Source: Deltaproteobacteria bacterium
GTDB lineage: Bacteria; Myxococcota_A; Polyangia; Palsa-1104; JAEUJZ01
DNA: 9,236 nucleotides
Direction of reading: 5' to 3'
Assembly (NCBI GenBank): GCA_017990795.1
Contig: JAGNNG010000043.1
Span: 1-9,236 of the forward strand
Shown here: positions 6,392-9,236 of the stretch, piece after piece
Numbering within the stretch: position 1 is the stretch's first letter
Layout: the number at the start of each line of letters is the position of its first letter
Made by a program: the position numbers and the translations under genes
Notes under the pieces: generated by a model
Told to the model about the DNA's origin: nothing
Databases searched by the model: none
Seen by the model: the letters and a program-made list of their open reading frames with translations, nothing else

Positions 6392-6510
6392 CTGGCGAGC
6401 CCCAGCCGGGCCGGGACCGCAGCGCGCAAGGCGCATGCGAAAGTCACAACGTCTTTGCTGGAAAAACCTGTTGCTGCTGAGGGTGTGCGTTATGGCAGTA
6501 TCTGCGCGCC

Positions 6511-7242
6511 ATGGGTAAAGCACGGGCATTTTTCACCAGCATCTTCATCATCTTACTGACGGGGGTGATGTCGATCTTGGCCATCGTGACGATGCCTCTG
6601 TCGCCGCGCGGCAACCTGTATCTGACGCTCGCCCGCATCTGGTCACAGATCATCTTTTTCGTCGGTGGAATCAAGTATCAGGTCGACATTCCCGCCGAGC
6701 TGGATCGGCAGCAGTCCTACCTGTACTTGTCGAATCACGAGTCGCTGACCGACATCCTGGCGCTATATGCCACGCTCGATCAGAAGGTCGTGATGGTGGC
6801 CAAGCGCTCGCTGCTGATCCTGCCGGTGTTTAGCTGGAGCATGTGGCTGGCCGGGTTCGTCTTTATCAACCGCAAAGACACCCGCGCGGCCTACCGCAGC
6901 ATGCACGAGGCAGGCAAGCTGGTGCGTCGAGGCCGCTCGGTATTGGTGTTTCCCGAAGGCACGCGCGGCGACGGCAAAGAGCTGCAAAAGTTTAAGCGCG
7001 GCGGCTTTGTGTTGGCCAAGGCGGCAGGCATCCCGGTGATTCCCGTCGGAATCTCAGGCACGCGGGACGTGCTGCCACGCGACCACTTCTGCGTCTGGCC
7101 GGGCAAGATTGCGGTCTGTGTGGGTCTGCCCATTCCGCCGCCCGCCGACGAAGCGCAGGTTCCAGCCTGGATGGAGCAAGTGCGCAGCGAAGTAGACCGG
7201 CTGCGCGAAAAAGCCCGCGAGCTGGCGACTCAGATTACGTAG
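6511..7242 (+). CDS. plsC: 1-acyl-sn-glycerol-3-phosphate acyltransferase family (PlsC-like)
   Basis: Probably transfers an acyl chain from acyl-ACP or acyl-CoA to the sn-2 position of lysophosphatidic acid, giving phosphatidic acid at the inner face of the membrane. The 243-residue length is usual for PlsC. Family blocks appear in order: the catalytic HX4D motif in NHESLTD (H76, D81), GFVFINR (115-121), the phosphate-binding FPEGTR (147-152) and the hydrophobic IPVIPVGI (174-181). An N-terminal hydrophobic stretch (about 7-28) should anchor it. The C-terminus is a charged helix. The start ATG has no clear Shine-Dalgarno. It lies 119 bp after the kinase on the same strand; that gap shows no good terminator. 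Other lysophospholipid acyltransferases of this superfamily are possible. Confidence 0.9.
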   Translation: MGKARAFFTSIFIILLTGVMSILAIVTMPLSPRGNLYLTLARIWSQIIFFVGGIKYQVDIPAELDRQQSYLYLSNHESLTDILALYATLDQKVVMVAKRSLLILPVFSWSMWLAGFVFINRKDTRAAYRSMHEAGKLVRRGRSVLVFPEGTRGDGKELQKFKRGGFVLAKAAGIPVIPVGISGTRDVLPRDHFCVWPGKIAVCVGLPIPPPADEAQVPAWMEQVRSEVDRLREKARELATQIT

Positions 7243-7254
7243 CTTCCGTCGGAG

Positions 7255-7264
7255 ATTCCGGAAT
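7255..7264. repeat. Perfect 10-bp palindrome ATTCCGGAAT
   Basis: It lies 13 bp after the acyltransferase stop, in the 103-bp gap before the iminopeptidase gene. There is no T-run, so it is not a typical intrinsic terminator. It may be a protein-binding site or chance. Confidence 0.3.
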
Positions 7265-7308
7265 TGCGTAGCCTGCTGTAGCACTAGAAAGTCCAACTTC
7301 TACGCGCG

Positions 7309-7337
7309 TTTACAGACCGCAGGGTTTTCGCTAGGCT
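7309..7337 (+). promoter_or_regulatory. Candidate promoter for the iminopeptidase, possibly leaderless
   Basis: TTTACA (5 of 6 matches to the -35 consensus) is followed after exactly 17 bases by TAGGCT (3 of 6 to the -10). A start point 7-9 bases downstream would fall at or next to ATG 7346, and no Shine-Dalgarno precedes that ATG, so a leaderless message is plausible. Confidence 0.35.
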
Positions 7338-7345
7338 CGCCAGCC

Positions 7346-8380
7346 ATGACGAAAAACTCCGGTGATGCTGACTCGACTGTCTCGAAGGTGATTCCGTTTC
7401 CAGGTGGCGCTGCTGCGGCGTCAGCTCGACGCGGGCTTTATCCAGCGCTTGAGGCCAATCGCACGGGCTTTCTAAAAGTCTCGCCGCTGCACGAGCTGTA
7501 TTACGAAGAGTCGGGGAACCCAAACGGCCAGCCGATCGTCTTTTTGCACGGCGGCCCCGGCAGTGGCACCGAGCCCAATCAGCGACGGTTCTTTGACCCC
7601 AGCCACTATCGCATCGTGCTGTTTGATCAGCGGGGCGCCGGTCGCAGTCGTCCACATGCCTCGCTGGAGGACAACACCACCTGGCACCTGGTCGCCGACA
7701 TTGAGGCGCTGCGCGAGCACCTAGGCATCGACCGCTGGGTGGTCTTCGGCGGTTCCTGGGGCAGCACGCTGGCGCTAGCCTACGCCGAGTCGCACCCAAG
7801 CCGCGTGATGGGCCTGGTGCTGCGCGGCATCTTCCTGCTTACCAAGCGAGAGCTCGACTGGTTTTACCTCGACGGGGCCTGCCAGCTCTTTCCCGATGCG
7901 TGGGAAGACTTCGTCGCCCCGATTCCCGTAGCTGAGCGCAATAACCTTCAGGAAGCCTATCGGCAGCGTCTACACAGCAGCGACCGCGAGGTGCAGCAGA
8001 CAGCGGCCCGCGCCTGGAGCAAGTGGGAGGCACGCACCAGCAAGCTGCTGGAAGATCCGGCGCTGGTCGAGCGCTTTACCGGCGACCACTTTGCGCTGTC
8101 GTTTGCCCGCATCGAGAACCACTACTTTCATCACATGGGCTTTTTGCAGCGCGAGGATCAGCTGGTGGCCGACGTACACAAGATTCGCCACATTCCGGCG
8201 GTGATTGTGCAAGGCCGCTACGATGTGGTGTGCCCGATGGAGTCCGCGTGGCGGCTACACCGCGCCTGGCCCGAAGCCGACTTTCGCATCGTCAGCGACG
8301 CCGGCCACGCCCCCAGCGAGCCTGGTGTCACGCACGAGCTGGTCAGTGCGACTGATCGCATGCGCACGCTAGCTCGCTAG
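7346..8380 (+). CDS. pip: Proline iminopeptidase (alpha/beta hydrolase, S33 family)
   Basis: It releases N-terminal proline from peptides, a cytoplasmic step in peptide recycling. The sequence follows classic bacterial Pip closely: RGLYPALEANRTGFL (29-43), the oxyanion HGGPGSG (68-74), FDQRGAGRSRPHASL (93-107), NTTWHLVADIE (110-120), the nucleophile elbow GGSWGS with Ser137, ARIENHYF (254-261), GRYDVVCP with Asp293, and GHAPSEPG with His321. The triad is complete. At 344 residues it is about 30 longer than the typical ~313-residue form, through an N-terminal extension (1-28) with little family character. The next in-frame ATG lies far inside the domain, so 7346 is the best standard start although no Shine-Dalgarno precedes it. 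In RGAGRS, Ala98 replaces the cysteine often seen here. It is 103 bp after plsC and 38 bp before the desulfurase. Confidence 0.95.
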   Translation: MTKNSGDADSTVSKVIPFPGGAAAASARRGLYPALEANRTGFLKVSPLHELYYEESGNPNGQPIVFLHGGPGSGTEPNQRRFFDPSHYRIVLFDQRGAGRSRPHASLEDNTTWHLVADIEALREHLGIDRWVVFGGSWGSTLALAYAESHPSRVMGLVLRGIFLLTKRELDWFYLDGACQLFPDAWEDFVAPIPVAERNNLQEAYRQRLHSSDREVQQTAARAWSKWEARTSKLLEDPALVERFTGDHFALSFARIENHYFHHMGFLQREDQLVADVHKIRHIPAVIVQGRYDVVCPMESAWRLHRAWPEADFRIVSDAGHAPSEPGVTHELVSATDRMRTLAR

Positions 8381-8418
8381 CTTTACCCTCACAGGCATCC
8401 CACGGACCATCCCCAGCC

Positions 8419-9236
8419 ATGACCGCCGCAGGCTCGCGCATTTATTTGGATCACAACGCCACAACGCCCCTAGCTTCAGAGGTGCTGACGGCCATGCTTG
8501 ATGCGGGCGCGCGGCTGGGCGGCAATCCCTCCTCGCAACACGCCGAGGGTCGCGCGGCCAAGCAAGCAGTCGAGCATGCCCGCAAAGAAGTCGCTGCGCT
8601 GGTCGGGGCAGCGCCCGCAAACGTCGTCTTTACTAGCGGTGGCACCGAGGGCAACAACACCGCCATCCTTGGAACCGTACGCGCGCTGCGCCAAGCCGGT
8701 GAGCACGGCCAGCTTGTCACAAGTCCTCTAGAGCATCCCTCGGTCCGTCTAGCGGTGGAGCAACTTGCCAGCGAAGGTGTGCCGGTCACGGTGCTGCCGG
8801 TGGATGCACAAGGCCGCATCGATCCCAGCGACCTGCGACGGGCACTACAGCAACAAAAGACGCTGCTGGTATCGCTGGCCGCCTGCAACCACGAGCTAGG
8901 GAATCTCTATCCCGTCGGCGAGTTGGCCGCGCTAGCGCATGAGTATTCGGCGCTGTTTCACTGCGACGCGGTGCAGGCGGCAGGCAAGATCCCGCTGCAG
9001 GTCGATGCGCTGGGTGTGGATCTGCTGACGATCTCGGCGCACAAGCTGTATGGGCCCAAAGGCATCGGGGCCCTGATTTGTCCGTCGAACCTGCGGCGGC
9101 CAAGCCCGAGCACCGACAAAAGCGCAGCCCGCTTGCCACCGCTGCTGCCCCAGCCGCTGCTGGTTGGTGGACAGCAAGAAAAGGGGCGACGCGCCGGAAC
9201 CGAGAATGTGCCGGCCATCGTTGGCTTTGGCTGCGC
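8419..9236 (+). CDS. Cysteine desulfurase, NifS/IscS family (3' end beyond the window)
   Basis: A PLP enzyme that takes sulfur from L-cysteine as a persulfide for Fe-S clusters or thiolated tRNA. The visible 272 codons show YLDHNATTP (9-17), GNPSSQH (35-41), TSGGTEGNN (72-80), LEHPSV with His106, CDAVQ with Asp183 and Gln186, the PLP lysine in SAHKLYGPKG (Lys209), and GRRAGTEN (256-263). The catalytic-cysteine loop lies beyond the right edge, so IscS-type, NifS-type or another subgroup cannot be settled. Two oddities: NNE(I/T)G of IscS/NifS is read as NHELG (157-161), and about 20 extra residues (224-246) precede the GG...GTEN segment. The ATG has no Shine-Dalgarno and shares CCAGCCATG with the pip start. 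Confidence 0.92.
   Translation, partial: MTAAGSRIYLDHNATTPLASEVLTAMLDAGARLGGNPSSQHAEGRAAKQAVEHARKEVAALVGAAPANVVFTSGGTEGNNTAILGTVRALRQAGEHGQLVTSPLEHPSVRLAVEQLASEGVPVTVLPVDAQGRIDPSDLRRALQQQKTLLVSLAACNHELGNLYPVGELAALAHEYSALFHCDAVQAAGKIPLQVDALGVDLLTISAHKLYGPKGIGALICPSNLRRPSPSTDKSAARLPPLLPQPLLVGGQQEKGRRAGTENVPAIVGFGC

Noticed and set aside
6392..6510. Terminator or promoter between the kinase and plsC genes.
   Set aside because: Short GC-rich inverted bases occur but no T-run follows, and no -35/-10 pair has acceptable spacing.
8365..8384. Repeated GCTAGC around the pip stop as a terminator or site.
   Set aside because: Short overlapping palindromes without a T-run; most likely chance from codon use.

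Overview
This is a GC-rich bacterial window that most resembles a member of the Myxococcota (myxobacteria and relatives). Three things suggest this: an IF3 gene with a long Ala/Pro-rich C-terminal tail, as I recall for Myxococcus xanthus Dsg; a very large multidomain transmembrane Ser/Thr protein kinase; and strong G/C preference at third codon positions. The phylum is an inference; no rRNA or other marker is present.

Layout. The left part (1-1230) is read on the minus strand: infC (translation initiation factor IF3), very probably starting at the rare codon ATT at 1230, followed 29 bp later by a metallo-beta-lactamase-fold hydrolase that runs off the left edge. A 535-bp intergenic stretch (1231-1765) separates this from a divergent plus-strand series. 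It holds a weak candidate infC promoter and a cluster of direct and inverted repeats, some of which could form mutually exclusive stems.

The plus-strand series is a lipoprotein (1766-2842), a 1156-residue membrane receptor kinase (2921-6391), a PlsC-type acyltransferase (6511-7242), a proline iminopeptidase (7346-8380) and the N-terminal two thirds of a cysteine desulfurase (8419 to the right edge). All are on one strand with gaps of 38-119 bp, so partial co-transcription is possible. The last three starts have no good Shine-Dalgarno sequence, whereas infC and the lipoprotein have strong ones.

The most interesting unit is the lipoprotein/receptor-kinase pair. The kinase joins a 7TMR-DISM-like periplasmic jellyroll and seven-helix membrane unit to a GAF domain, a HAMP-like coiled segment and a Hanks-type Ser/Thr kinase. 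The kinase activation segment carries a very long insertion with a second APE-like motif. The lipoprotein directly upstream shares its reading frame, separated by one TAA, and is a natural candidate for an envelope partner or ligand sensor. PlsC (phospholipid synthesis), Pip (peptide turnover) and the desulfurase (sulfur mobilisation) look like housekeeping functions rather than parts of one pathway.

No mobile element, CRISPR array, tRNA or rRNA was found.
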